DNA from: Anthonomus grandis grandis
Taxonomy: Eukaryota > Arthropoda > Insecta > Coleoptera > Curculionidae
Assembly: GCF_022605725.1 (NCBI RefSeq)
Contig: NC_065549.1
Location: 35,913,690 to 35,977,689 of the forward strand
DNA: 64,000 nucleotides
Direction: 5' to 3'
Part shown: piece by piece, positions 1 to 11,580 of the stretch
How positions within the stretch are numbered: the first letter of the stretch is position 1
Layout: each line of letters starts with the position of its first letter
Position numbers and translations under genes: made by a program
The notes under the pieces: generated by a model
The model's database searches: none
Told to the model about the DNA's origin: nothing
The model's input: only the letters and a program-made list of their open reading frames with translations

Positions 1-130
1 TCTCGATGTAAAGTAACACGTGTGGTATTGATATGTAAATACAAAACAAGTAATATGCCTAACTAGGTTAAAACATTATAGGGTGTCCTATTATTTACAG
101 GTACCACAGCGAGAACTGGGAGTTCTACCG

Positions 131-166
131 AGTATATAAGGAGCCGCATCGTCGATCAAGTCAGTT
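131..166 (+). promoter_or_regulatory. TATA plus initiator core promoter, possibly of an LTR
   Basis: TATATAAG lies at 133-140, and an arthropod-type initiator TCAGTT lies about 28 bases downstream at 161-166. That is the normal TATA-to-start spacing. AATAAA-like hexamers follow near 238 and 291, so this could be the U3/R part of a solo LTR. I see no matching second LTR, primer site or gag/pol in the window. It could also be the promoter of an unrecognised gene. Confidence 0.35.
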
Positions 167-298
167 GCCAGTTTAGTGAAGTAAAGTTCGGAATATTGGT
201 ATGAGATTTAAATAGCTGTAATTAAATATAGTAAAAATAAATATTTCTAGTAGTCGTGAGTGATGGTATTTTCGTAGTAAAATGTGTAAATAAATTAG

Positions 299-1427
299 TT
301 GACTATTTTCGATTTTAATTTACACCTAACGAATGGGAAAAACGCTACAATATTATTTTCTTTTTTCGCATACCACATATATCGTTCTATTCCTTTTGAA
401 TTAATTTATTCAGAGTACTTCTATGTTCTTCTTAAATTTATTTTCGATATAGTTTGGAATCAGGTTTTGTTTTTTGCGGGTACTAATGAAATCTCACAGT
501 TCCTCTCTAGATCATTACATTACTCCGAAGAAGTAAAGCAATTTCGTGCCAATTACGATGTTGTGCCAACTACTTTGTTCTAGATAACTTAAATTGCTAT
601 ATTTTTCATAAACATTACCTATATTGGTTTCCGAGTGTAGTATTCGGAGTTTCGTTACAAAACGAACCAGTCTTAATAACTTCTTAAAAAAGAACACGTC
701 AATCTAGGTATAGAGGCGGACGTTTAATTTTATATTTGAGAAAGTTATATATATACATATTATATAACTTTTTTTTTTATATATATGTAGAAGAAAGGGT
801 AGCCTGACTAGTTAAAAAGTAAAATTTTAAATTTTGAGGTTGCAGTCAAAGTAAGAAAATAAATAGGCCTAGGTTGTGTAGAACTCTTTATTGCATTGCT
901 TATGAGTATCATTGCACATTTCATCAGGTATCACTGCAATTGAACATGAGAAGAGAAAAAAAACAATTTCAGACTTTAGGTCTTAAAACAATAAAGAAGT
1001 AACTCACCAAAGTGGGTTTACAGAATAAAACTAGTATTAGCACTAACACTAATATTGGAGTAATTTTTTTAAATGGACTAACACAATCTTACATTAATGT
1101 AAATTGAAGTTCGTGAACAAACAACCAAATTTACTATATTGTATAATAATCAAAATAACGAAGGTAGTAAATCCCGCGCATTTTTTTGAGGTTAATGTTT
1201 AAACGACGACAGGTGTCAAAGGTACTACAAAGCTGCTAGTTTTGCAAATATAAAGAAATGTATACGAGATAGTAAATGACAAAACAATAACGATGAGAGA
1301 AACTCAAAACTCACTGCATGTCTTATCCCACCTGTAATAACGCAGACCCACGGTGCGTGAAATTAGGTTTATTTTATTTTTTTGGGTGCATCCCTGAAAT
1401 TTAAAATTTTACTTTATTTAGGATATA
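299..1427. other. no recognised gene
   Basis: A 94-codon open frame at 299-583 (plus) resembles no family I know. It is rich in Phe, Ile and Tyr, as expected of translated AT-rich DNA. The rest is AT-rich with no coding or repeat structure that I can name. Confidence 0.4.
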
Positions 1428-2069
1428 CAGGGTGTCTCACGACGAATAGACGCGATCGATATCTCGGAAACTAGTTTTTCAAAAATTTTGAAAATTTGGC
1501 AGCATGGCACAGTCGATGGGGGCTACACAACTAAAATATTTTGACAGTTGTGACATTTCCGGTTATACCGGAAGTAGGTGTCAACTTCGGTATTTTAAAT
1601 GGAACACCTTGTATATTTTTACATTTTTGGCTTTTACGTGAAATTCTAAGTATATTTTGTGTATAATGTCCTATACCTAAGTGTAACCGTTTTTGATATA
1701 TTTTTAATTTCATGTGAAAAATTATGTTTATAAGCCCTAACATAATAACCGATTACTCCCTTTTAGTAGCCTTTATTTATTAGTTACTTTTGGTTTTATT
1801 TTAGAGAAAGGACCACTTTAAAAAACTATTTTAATATTTGGCTAAAAAAAAGATACAGGGGAAAAAAAGATACAATGAATTATAACAGAAATGTACACTT
1901 TTTAATTAAATTACACTTTTACATAGAAAACTTAAATAGCAAGTAACTTATAAATTTAAAGCATATAATCCATTGTCTTACTGCCGCTTCTAGCGGTTAC
2001 TATGACAACCGTTATGCCCAACTAATCAACAATCCTTGAGTCGTGTTACTATACGGCTTTTAATATTAG

Positions 2070-2071
<2 letters not shown>

Positions 2072-2101
<30 letters not shown>
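2072..2101 (+). repeat. poly(A) tract, 30 bp
   Basis: An uninterrupted run of A in the centre of the foldback element. Together with the hammerhead-like segment that follows, it may mark an old retrotransposed insertion into the element. Confidence 0.9.
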
Positions 2102-2104
<3 letters not shown>

Positions 2105-2127
2105 AGTACTTAGCAGGTCACCTAGCT

Positions 2128-2170
2128 ATAAGGTCTGATGATGCTTCATTAGCGAAACATGTCACCTGAA
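2128..2170 (+). ncRNA. hammerhead-ribozyme-like motif of the Penelope/retrozyme type
   Basis: The conserved core CTGATGA (2135-2141) is followed by a short hairpin (GCT...AGC), then GAAAC, then a self-complementary ACATGT ending at a GTC cleavage-type triplet. AGGT before the core can pair with ACCT after GTC, giving stem I. The very short palindromic stem III is the form described for hammerheads in Penelope-like elements, which are thought to act as dimers. Stem II is weak (three pairs), so activity is uncertain. Confidence 0.45.
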
Positions 2171-2901
2171 TAATAAAAAAGACATTTTGAGACTGAAACT
2201 TGGAGTTTTCATTTTTTTTTTCTCTAGTTACGTAAGTCTCTTTGAGATAATGGACGAGTTCTTTCAATTTTAATATTAGGCCAAATTTAAACTGCCAATA
2301 CTTCGGAAACTATCAATTTTTGGACTAGATAACCTTATACAAAGTTATCCTTATTTTTAATTATCTTTATGAAAAAATTATAAAAATAGGGGTTTTTTAT
2401 TTAAAAAAATTGACATTTAATGATTTTTTCATTTTAATTTTTAATGCTAGTTTTTGACCACCCTGTATCTTTTTTTTAGCCAAATATTAAAATAGTCTTT
2501 TAAAGTGGTCCTTCCTCTAAAATAAAACCAAAACTAAGCAATAAATAAAGGCTACTAAAAGGGAGTAATCGGTAATTATGTTAGGGCTTATAAACATAGT
2601 TTTTCACATGAAATTAAAAATATGTCAAAAACGGTTACACTTAGGTATAGGACATTATACACAAAATATACTTAGAATTTCACGTAAAAGCAAAAAATGT
2701 AAAAATATACAGGGTGTTCCATTTAAAATAACGAAGTTGACACCTACTTCCGGTATAACCGGAAATGTCACAACTGTCAAAATATTTTAGTTGTGTAGCC
2801 CCCATTGACTTTGCCATGTTGCCAAATTTTCACAATTTTTGAAAAATTAGTTTCCGAGATATCGATCGCGTCTATTCGTCGTGAGACACCCTGTATATAT
2901 A

Positions 2902-3652
2902 ATAATAATAATAATAATAAATATTTTTTATTTGCATAGAAGAAACAAAAAAAATACAAGTTTACAAAATCTAGCAATAAATTTACGCAAATAAAAGGCC
3001 TACAAATTCAGAATTCTGCCATGGCAGATTCTGGTCTTTAACATTGTGGCCCCACACTTCATTAAAAAAAAATGGTAATTTCAGTAACGCTCATTAACAG
3101 TAACGCTTAACTAATAACTGATTAAATACAGCTTTTTCTTTAATCATATACCTAATAAACCTACATAATACTACATAAGAGTTCTAAATTCTAAATTTTA
3201 CAGTTTAACATCAAGCAAAACAATACACACTGCAAATACCCAAAAAACAGATTACATTTTTTGTTAAATAACAAAAAATAGAAAAATTATTGCAGTCAAT
3301 AAATAAATAAATAAAATGATCCCAATACCAAAAATTGTAATAAATTACTTAAGAAAACAACCATTCAAAAAGTTAAAAAAAAAGAACTTAAATTATATAC
3401 CCTGCTGATTCATTAGATATTTACAATCATCCTCCTACGAAAAGTATTACAAGAAATTAATAATTGGTCCGGATCCAAATTTAAAGAATTTATTTGATAA
3501 GCAAAATTGTAAGAAAATGATCGTTTAAATAACTGTGTTTTATGTCTCGGAATGAGAATAGTATTTCTTCTTAAATTTAAATGGTGTACATCATTTCTAA
3601 AAGTTATTTTATATATGCCATGATATATACCAAAAATAGCTGTTAATTAGAA
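2902..3652 (-). pseudogene. 5'-truncated LINE, 3' end and last part of RT ORF
   Basis: A TAA microsatellite at about 2902-2926 (read ATT/TTA on the minus strand) forms the 3' tail. Upstream on the minus strand, a frame ending at a TAA at 3413-3415 encodes the typical C-terminus of jockey/CR1-type ORF2. It includes RNDVHHLNLRRN, IPRHKTQLFKRSF and a final RRRMIVNI. The same layout (IPRH, SFxYN) is seen in the LINE at 57449-60545. Reading further upstream meets a stop near 3650, so only about 80 residues remain. Confidence 0.7.
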
Positions 3653-4319
3653 TTAAACTATTTTATTAATAAAAAGGTAGTTTAAGTATGTACCCTTTTT
3701 ACTTTATACTTACCACAATTTAAATTGGCAAATGCTCTTCAAAAAGCCAGCTTAACTTTATGAAAATTGCGCCATAAGGTAAGGGAGGCAATCGAAAGGC
3801 GCCGCCGGAAGTGCCGGATAGGTTTATTTAATGGAAGTCAAAGTAGCGCCTCTGCGGGGTAATAACCTAAGTCTTAATTATCCAGCTAATGAACACCTCG
3901 TTTTCCATAAACCCTTCAAGTTTCTAATGACTTTAAAATTTTTACTACTTTTTGCAACTTTTTATTAGGTTTTACTTAGAAGGGTTAAAAAATTGATTTA
4001 TGTCGTTAACGTCAATCGATTGGTCATAGTAGATAATTATTAAAATCGGATTCAAAATAGCGACGATATTACAGGTTTTCTGAAAACCTAATTTTTAGAT
4101 TTAGCCCGATATTTTAAAAACCCCTATAGATATTGTGGATCTTAATATCGCATCTGATTGAGCTTAGAATAGCACAAGTTTTTTTCTATTTAACCGAAAC
4201 TATATTTCTTACTATATTTTGACTGGGACACCCTGCAGTGTTGCTTAGCTGCTTTTATAAGTTAACAATAAACAGATCTGTAATTATTAAAATAATGGAG
4301 AAAAAAACAGTATGAATAC
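3653..4319. other. no recognised gene
   Basis: AT-rich, apart from a short GC-richer stretch near 3780-3870. An ACACCCTG motif near 4229 (ACAGGGTGT family, reverse orientation) may be the end of a degraded non-autonomous transposon. Confidence 0.35.
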
Positions 4320-4600
4320 GGAATTTTCCTATAAAATGAAGAGATCGTTTTTTGAGGCTTTTAAACCTGTGGTTACCCAGGCTGGGCTAGTTTTTTGCTT
4401 CAATGGCATAATGGGAAAAGCTTCAATAAAAATATTGCATAAAATGGCATGAAATTCTGTAAGTGACTTCTCTGCTGCTAGAACAACAATCCACTTTGCT
4501 GCAGTGGCTCGTTGTAAAAACCTACCATAATTTGTTTCAGTAAACAATCTGCCAAATTGTTTAATGCTTCTTCTCCTTTTTTATTTGTCAAAAATGTACA
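4320..4600 (-). pseudogene. LINE ORF2 fragment, endonuclease-RT linker
   Basis: Minus-strand translation gives a segment like the linker after the APE endonuclease of LINE ORF2. It has an acidic/aromatic stretch, then FIEAFPIMPLKQK, then PAWVTTGLKASKNDL, which matches the usual PW(I/V)T.GLK.S consensus. Stops flank it on both sides and neither catalytic domain remains. It could belong to the same dead copy as the 2902-3652 fragment, but the intervening sequence does not code. Confidence 0.55.
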
Positions 4601-6694
4601 ACATACCACCTCATGATTTGTCCACTTTTACAGTGCAAGCAATGTCTACTTTCTTAGATTTTGATATTACATTAAAGTAGAAGAATGAGATGTTAGCCTT
4701 AGATGCTTGTGGACAGGTTCATGACACATGGATGGGTTTTGAATTCGGTTGGATGACAGAGTATATAATTATTTCCTTTTTCCATCTCTTCCTCACTTTG
4801 CTCCTTGTTGCTGCTTAGATTTCAATCAATACCTCTGCAGGAAATACAATTGCTTTACCCACATCGATGTCGCTCCATTATCTTCATGCCGGTCTTTTAT
4901 AGTCGTATGCGGACTGCGCATTGACGTCAAACTTAATAATAGCAACTCCTTTTTCGACATTTCAGCTAGGGAATCTATTTTTCTTCTATTCGTTGAATAC
5001 TTTAGGCTATGAATGAGCTACTACCATTGATCATACTTCATGCATAGAATAGTAACTGCAACTGTCAACCGCCAAGTTAGGGAACCTATGGCAAAACTCA
5101 TCAAAGCATAATTATTTTTTAATAATAAAATGCAGAGCATCTTTCATAATTAAACCTATTAGGATATTCCTCGTACCAAAATATATCTTGCAATATTACA
5201 TGTGGATGTATATACTGTATTTTTAAAAAGTCTTTGCAATGCTTTATATTTAATAAAGTGCCTCAAAATGAGTCAGTTACACTAAACTTGCCTTTGTGCA
5301 AAAGTTGAAGATACCGGGCGTTTTATTTTATCCATATATTTTTTTAATCTCTGATGATATCCAGCGACAGCATTGTCCAACTTTCATACACATATGTACT
5401 GCATTTTTTTGACATTTGCAATTTTTGAGGTATATGATTCTTATTTATATATATCTTGCTTTAGGATTATTTTAGATTTTTTCTTCATGATAGATATGAC
5501 CATGTTAAATTTTTTTATGGAATTTCAAATTCTTTATAGTAATCATTGTAGGCATTCACCATCTAACAAAAGAATCACATTTTCTACTTGGCCTTCAGCA
5601 TAGCAATATATTATAATTTTATTACTCTCTCTAACTAATATTAACTTCTTAATCTGTATTTTATGTCTGCTATTTTAACTACTTTTACTCATTATCATAA
5701 TAAAAAGCTGATTTTTTTATCTTATAAATAAAATCTTATCTTAAAAATAAAATAAGATTTTATATACTTGAAACTCTGGCTAGAATAATTTACTGTAGTT
5801 TGTTTTTGATTATTGTTATTTTATGTTTTTTTAAAGCTATTCTTCGATTACATAAAAAAACCAATAATGAATTTATTACAAAATTCTTGTTAATTTATAT
5901 TTTAATTTGCCTATGTAAAGTAAGTTTTTTAACGATAAAGACTTACTCCGTAGGCTTCTTAGAAGAAACAATAATGATTAATAATAACCTTAAATGCATT
6001 CTAAGCTTATTAAACCTATTTTATTAGAATTGTCTTTCAGTGGAATTACCTATTTTTATTATTCATAAAACAGCAAGGGATCCTCTTACTTCCTCTATTT
6101 GAGACGCCTAAGCGGACACCCATGTGCGAAACCAATTTGCTTAGGGTGCCGACGTTCATTTGTTCAAATTACGAGAGACGACCATTTTGGTCCCAGTGGG
6201 CCAAGCGAAGGGCAGACCTTCATTTGTTACAGAAAGAAAACGAAACACTTTTGTGACCGACTGCGTTAAAGTAACGTCGTTTTCATACCGACCCCAAATT
6301 CTAAATTAATGATCGCTTTTATTGACACTCCAATTTTTAATTTAAAATCTGGGAAGCACAAATGTTCTATTGTTTTAGCAAAGCTTTTATACTGCCTAGA
6401 TCAGCACATATATAGGGTGTCAATATAAAAAAACATTTTACCCTTAATATTTCTACCCTTGTATAGGTACGTTTTCGGTAGGACTGCTGGCCATCGCGTC
6501 TGGCAGTTATGCACACATTTAATGAAAACCAATGCAAGAGTTTTTAGTTGAGGCCGTTGCGTCTCGATATTGGGCAATAGTCACGACTTCTTTGATACCA
6601 GTCTAGACGCGTCCGCCAAGGATTACTTCGTGTTTTTTGTATTTTGATTTTTAATAAATAATAAATAATAATAAGTTGTTGCTTTTAATACAAA
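4601..6694. other. no recognised gene; transposon debris likely
   Basis: Several small open frames (4749-5012, 5373-5603, 5800-6027, all plus) look like random AT-rich translation. A GC-richer stretch at 6090-6300 and a TAGGGTGTC motif at 6413 suggest old repeat boundaries. I could not assign any element. Confidence 0.35.
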
Positions 6695-6848
6695 ATGAGT
6701 AAAACATTATCCAATAAAGAAGACGAAATGTTGATTAAATAGGTTAGTAAATATCTACAACTATATGACCACGGAAATAAGGATTTTAGGAATATAGATA
6801 TTCGAGAAAATATTTGGAAGAACATTAGTGATGCTATAAGAAAAGATC
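6695..6848 (+). pseudogene. MADF-domain exon of a PIF/Harbinger element
   Basis: From an ATG at 6695 the frame reads a short lead, one TAG stop at 6740-6742, then VSKYLQLYDHG, IRENIWKNISDAIRKD. That spacing (Tyr/Leu, IW..I...I) is the MADF/Myb-SANT-like domain. PIF/Harbinger elements carry such a second, DNA-binding protein beside their transposase. A GTAAGT splice donor follows immediately at 6849. The transposase remnant lies convergent at 7061-7400. The in-frame stop means this copy is dead. Confidence 0.55.
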
Positions 6849-7060
6849 GTAAGTACACATCAATAATAATATAATAACTACTTATTTATATCCTGCATAG
6901 TCTTGAACTTAAACACTAAAACACTTAAAATAAATAAGCTTGTTTAATAATTTATTATTCTTTGACAAAAATAAAATGGCACCGTTTATAATTAACTAAC
7001 AAAAAAAAATTAATTCAAGTTAACTGCTTAACTACTTGTTTGCAAAACTCTAGCATTTTG

Positions 7061-7400
7061 CTATTCAAGTGCTCCTTGCTTCATAAAATAATTTTTGAAC
7101 TGGTCTCCAACATCAAAACCTTCCGCATTCGCATAACCACCAAATCCAGTCAAATTATGAAGGTTTTTAGGTAAAGTTTCTATTGGATCATATTCATAAT
7201 AGGGCTGTCTATTATTTTCTAGATAAGCATCTCGTAATAAATTATGCAAAGCACAAGTTGCCATTACTAGTTTATCACATGTCGACGGCTATGGGCGTAT
7301 AAAATACTCTAAAAACTTGACACATTAACCCAAAAGCATTTTCAGTTACTCGTCGAGCTCTACATAGCCTATAATTAAAAACTGTTTTATAATGCCCAGA
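7061..7400 (-). pseudogene. PIF/Harbinger transposase, C-terminal remnant
   Basis: Two minus-strand frames join to give the C-terminal signature of the DDE_Tnp_4 family. The first, upstream of 7264, contains CRARRVTENAFGLMCQVFR and VFYTPIAVD. After a one-base shift, the second (7264-7061) reads LVMATCALHNLLRDAYLE and ends in NYFMKQGALE. In intact PIF/Harbinger transposases this region follows the last catalytic residue. The N-terminal two thirds are not recognisable. With the MADF exon at 6695-6848 it marks a dead two-gene Harbinger element. I did not find its TIRs. Confidence 0.75.
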
Positions 7401-7404
7401 CCAA

Positions 7405-7732
7405 AATGTTTACTAAATGGTTTCAGCAAATGCTTATGTAATCTAAATGGTTTAAGTCATGTAATCGTGATGGCGATTTAACTGGCTCGCATTTGCCAAA
7501 TAGGGATATTCTTGATTGTTCCACTATCTAACTGCAAGAAAATAATAAAGTGGTCAAATTCGATCCTACTGAAAGTATTTTGACAAGAGATTCTTGTAAA
7601 ATTAATTAAAACTTAATACCTATTTTATTAAAACAAATGGTGCATAAAAAATATATCTTTTACTTTCTACAAAACTACACTTTTTAATTTAAAAAAGAAA
7701 AACACTAAAATTAAAAATTACTAAAACAAATA
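7405..7732. other. no recognised gene
   Basis: Probably the degraded 5' part of the Harbinger transposase followed by AT-rich sequence. No motif could be placed. Confidence 0.3.
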
Positions 7733-9975
7733 ATTAATAATAATAATAATAATAATAAAGTTTATTAATCCACATATACATATGTTTACAAAGCTGTAAA
7801 AAAAACATTTGTAACAAAAAATGACAGACAAAAAGCGGACTAAAAGGCATAATTTCTGCTTCTTAACGCAGTTGAGGGCTGTTGTAGCTTATAGAGTAGA
7901 ATAGTTTATCCAAAAAAAGTATATAATAGTAAGTACCCAAAGAAAAATAAATAAATAGTGCACAAAAATCGAGGAAAAATATTTAAAACATTTTTACATA
8001 AATAAAATGAAAAAAAAAATATACAAAAATAAAAACCTATAACAAATCCAAAATTCATATTTTTAAATGCATTGCTCTGTTTTTAAAAAATATTCTGGAG
8101 CTTAGATTTCATGCATTTTCGGAAGCCGTTCGTCATTAGCAAAAGATCAGTAATATATTTATTTACTACAGATGCAATATTATGAGAAAATTATCGTTTG
8201 AAAATATCTATTCGATGTCGTAGAATATCTAAACGCCGTCTATTTCTAGAATCTCATCTTAAGAATATTGTAGTAAAATACCACATAATGTAACTCGCTT
8301 CTCGGTGACAAATTAGGCCACTCAAGATCTTTTAACTTGTGCGACACTCCATATGGCCTGCGAATACCAAAAATAAACCTTATACGTGCATTTTGCAACT
8401 TTTGTATACGCTTTTTATCTCTGTTGTCTAAACAAGGGCCAGACACAGTATCACAAAAGTTAAAATGAGAAAGAATGAGAGAGTCGCACAGCTTTCGCTT
8501 AGTATCTTCATTTAACTCATGGCGCTATGGATATAAAGTTTTCAACATTGAATAGGCTTTCTGCAATTTTAATGTCACATGATATGAGAATCTTAATCCT
8601 ACATCAATGTACAAACCGAGATTTTTGCAAATATCTTGAAATGCGATAGGCTCGTTATTAATTTTTATCTTTGAATTTTCCAATAGGTGCTGCCTTAAAT
8701 TTTGTTTGGTAAACAACATAGCAACAGATTTTTTAGGGTTTAACTGTAAGCTATGTTTTACAGATAAATTATATAGACTTGACAAGTCTTCATTTAAACA
8801 GTCACCAGCATTGCCCGGATTTGACGAATCAAAAGACAACATCAACTGAGTATCATCAGCATAACTATGATATTTAGTATACTTTAAACATTTAAACAAA
8901 ATACACGTATAAATGAAAAAAGAGACCAAAAGAGAAGACCAAGAACACTGCCCTCAAGAACTCCCATAACTACAGCCATGCCTTCCGAAAAATTGTTATT
9001 TAAACATTCTTTTTGCTTTCGATGTATGATAAAGCTTTCCACGAGTTTTATTGCAGCATTACAAAATCCTACAAAACCAAGTATCGTGGTTAAGTATATC
9101 GGAAGCTTTGCTATAATCTAGCATCACTAGTACAACGGATTCGTTTTCATCTAAAGATCGAATAACATTAACAATCACATCGCATAGAGCGGTCGTACAG
9201 CTCTGATTGGAACGGAATCCAGACTGCTTCAAAGGAGAAATAGAATTGCTGTTTAAAAACAAGGTAAATTGTTGCTCAAGACATTTCTTTAGAACCTTCG
9301 ATAATATAGGCAGAATTGAAATTGAACGTAAGTCGCTAAATTCTTTTTGGATTTTTTACTTTGGGCACTGGAAGTATATTAGCTAGTTTCCAACTGATCG
9401 TAAATGTATTTGATATTATGCATGAATTTAGCAAATGAGTAATATGTGGTTTTATAAATGAATAACAGAGCAATATAAGCTGGCTTGACAGATAGATTGG
9501 AAAAATGTGAATTTGCGTCATTCAAGTTTTTTGATAAATTCTCAGGTAATGTAGAGTTTTTGGACTTACAAATTCCTATTTTTTTTATTAAGTTCCACTT
9601 TTCCTTAGTATTACTATGTTTTAGCTCATGGTTAAGAAAAGCCTTTTCTTCAGCATGAATAGCAAAAGTAATATCATTTCTAAGATGTTTGTAATACGAC
9701 CAGTGATCATTATTTTTTATCCGTCGAAACCTATTCAAAGCTTTATTTCGTAGTTTAATCATTAACCGAATATTCTTAGTTATCCACGGTACATAGGGTT
9801 TCTTTTTACCTTTGATGGTTCTTGTTGGTTCATGACGATTAAAAAGCTGAACCTTGGCTGAAGCTCATCAGAAAAAATTAAAGACAACTCAGTTTCTGCT
9901 GCAGTTTCAACAGATCTGCCACTACGCCGTGAATAACTTATACACATGGCATATTCAAACATCTTAGAAAATGTT
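7733..9975 (-). pseudogene. jockey/CR1-group LINE, ORF2 remnant
   Basis: A TAA-repeat tail at about 7733-7758 marks the 3' end on the minus strand. Going upstream, broken frames cover the C-terminus (8090-8446), the RT palm with catalytic HSYADDTQLMLSF (8525-8929), the RT motif LDYSKASDILNHD (9059-9262), PILSKVLKKC-like and NILPVPKVKNP segments (about 9270-9390), and the endonuclease-RT linker WITKNIRLMIKLRNKALNR (9379-9790). The order and motifs match the LINE at 57449-60545, so the two are probably one family. Multiple frameshifts and stops make this copy inactive. ORF1 and most of the endonuclease are missing. Confidence 0.8.
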
Positions 9976-10099
9976 GATAAAAAACTAATTCATCGCTAAT
10001 CTTCAATTAAATATTTATCACCTTTACCAGAGCTAACTTTAACATATCTGAAAAAATGTCATATTTAAAAAAAATATTGATTACATGGCTTAACTATAA

Positions 10100-10600
10100 T
10101 AATATAAAACTTGCCTATAGAACTTGCAGTCTCGTTTGCATAGTATTTTAGTAAATTTGCATAAATTTCATCACAGCCGATATCCTTCTTATTTTTTAAT
10201 TTTGAAATTTACTAATCATGTCACATGAACAAAGTATCTTCACGTAATTGTCTAATAAGTTTAAGTCTGCATCTAGTATGAATCTGCTGAAACTAGAACA
10301 AGCTGTTTCTGGACTCCCACGAATCTTTGAGGTATGACCAACGTGACTCGTATTTCTACCCTCAAGTTCTCTAATAATTTGTCAAACACAACTTGACTTA
10401 TTTTCACTGTTATTAATAAGTTCTATATTATTATCTCCCCATGCCTCCTCAAGAAGATAATTGTATTCACGTTTTTTGCCCTATAATTTTCCTTATATTT
10501 AAACTCACTTCGGCAATACCCAAGAAGATATAAAGTTCCTTCTTACATGCGACAACTCCCGGACTACAAAACCTCCTCACCGATCTGCGGCCTTGGTGGT
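10100..10600 (-). pseudogene. second LINE fragment, linker to RT start
   Basis: Minus-strand translation gives KREYNYLLEEAWGDNN, ELINNSENKSSCVW and, after a break, LKNKKDIGCDEIYANLLKYY. These correspond to the linker and the first RT motif (LK.KKS.G.DEI) of a LINE. The frame is interrupted and the source differs from the neighbouring 7733-9975 copy, whose linker is already present. Confidence 0.5.
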
Positions 10601-11082
10601 CTGACTTTAATGAAAAGCTTTTGTTTAAGAGTGATTTTATAATGAAACTTTTGCACTAACAGTCATATCTCAGGGATAGAGAATATTTCGTTTAAATCCT
10701 GAGTGGATACTAAATGTCTAAATCTATGTTTATTTGTTTTTGAAAAAATCAATTAATTAACTCTGTTAAAGTCGAAATTATACCCATTTATCGTTACGTC
10801 ATCCAGGTGAGAAAAAACGTATGGCGTAGATATTTTTGCCAATCAATATTAGGTTAGAAACTTTACCATCGCCTTCAGAAATTAATAGTCTGCTATGTAT
10901 TTTTATACGTTCAGAAATCAACAAATGATTTATGTTAGCAGCATATTATTATATTTTTATATTCGTGTATATACTTTCATTCCCAAAAAATTTTAAAAAA
11001 TCTTGTAGTATTTATTGTATTATTAACAAACTTAACAATTAACAAATATTATTATATTTAATCATACATAATGGGACATAAA

Positions 11083-11286
11083 CAACAAGTCCGAAACGGA
11101 ATTGCACTTCAAATTAAGAATGTGATAGAGTGAGCCGCAGATGCAACAAAATTGAGCACAACAACGATCGCAAATATAAAGAAGAATGGGATAAAATCAG
11201 ATCAGGATTACGCTGCTCATATATTTTCCAAGCAAAAGACCGCAAAAACCAAATCTACAACATATTTGAAAAGTAGAATTCGGCAT
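11083..11286 (+). repeat. inverted copy of the transposase 5' coding region
   Basis: This plus-strand segment matches the reverse complement of 12928-13146 closely, including AACAAGTCCGAAACGGAATT and GCACAACAACGATCGC, with one deletion of about 20 bases. It therefore repeats the start of the transposase gene in opposite orientation, about 310 bp inside the left TIR. Confidence 0.85.
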
Positions 11287-11580
11287 GAGCAGTAGACGTA
11301 ACAAAACCGAGCTTACAAAAATTGTGAATAATGGTATAAAACTATTTTAAATCACTGGGAAAAATGTAAATACTGACGATTTAATTTACTTGTTTATAAA
11401 AAAAATGCTGCTTGAAGGAATATGTTAACACATTAAAATGAAAATACCATTTCAAAAAATAAAACATACAAACTCAAAAAAAACACGCCATATTGCATTA
11501 TCAAGTTAATAAAATTGCAACGATATGACTGAATACTTAAACGACGATCATAAAATAAAATTTGCTAGAACAAAAAAAGC

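Larger units (their letters stand above)
1428..2900. mobile_element. foldback DNA element with about 430-bp terminal inverted repeats
   Basis: The left arm (about 1428-1861) and right arm (about 2460-2900) are inverted copies differing at scattered bases. The outer ends read ATATACAGGGTGTCTCAC and continue into CGATATCTCGGAAAC on both sides. An inner ACAGGGTGTTCC-type motif occurs in each arm near 1600 and 2708, and both arms end internally at another ACAGGG-like motif. No transposase is encoded, so this is a non-autonomous element. The outer ends resemble those of the DUF4817 transposon at 28325-35038, but the arm sequence is different. The 70-codon frames in the arms (1531-1743 minus, 2578-2790 plus) are mirror images of the same repeat and probably not genes. 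The centre (1862-2459) holds a poly(A) run and a hammerhead-like motif. Confidence 0.85.

Noticed and set aside
1531..2790. Two 70-codon frames of almost identical sequence on opposite strands
   Set aside because: They are the two arms of the foldback element read in mirror frames; no homology or start context supports a protein.
2777..2977. 66-codon frame with a Leu-rich run
   Set aside because: The Leu/Tyr run is translation of the TAA microsatellite tail of a LINE.
4749..5012. 87-codon plus-strand frame with several Cys
   Set aside because: No domain recognised and no coding signal in flanks; left as unassigned.
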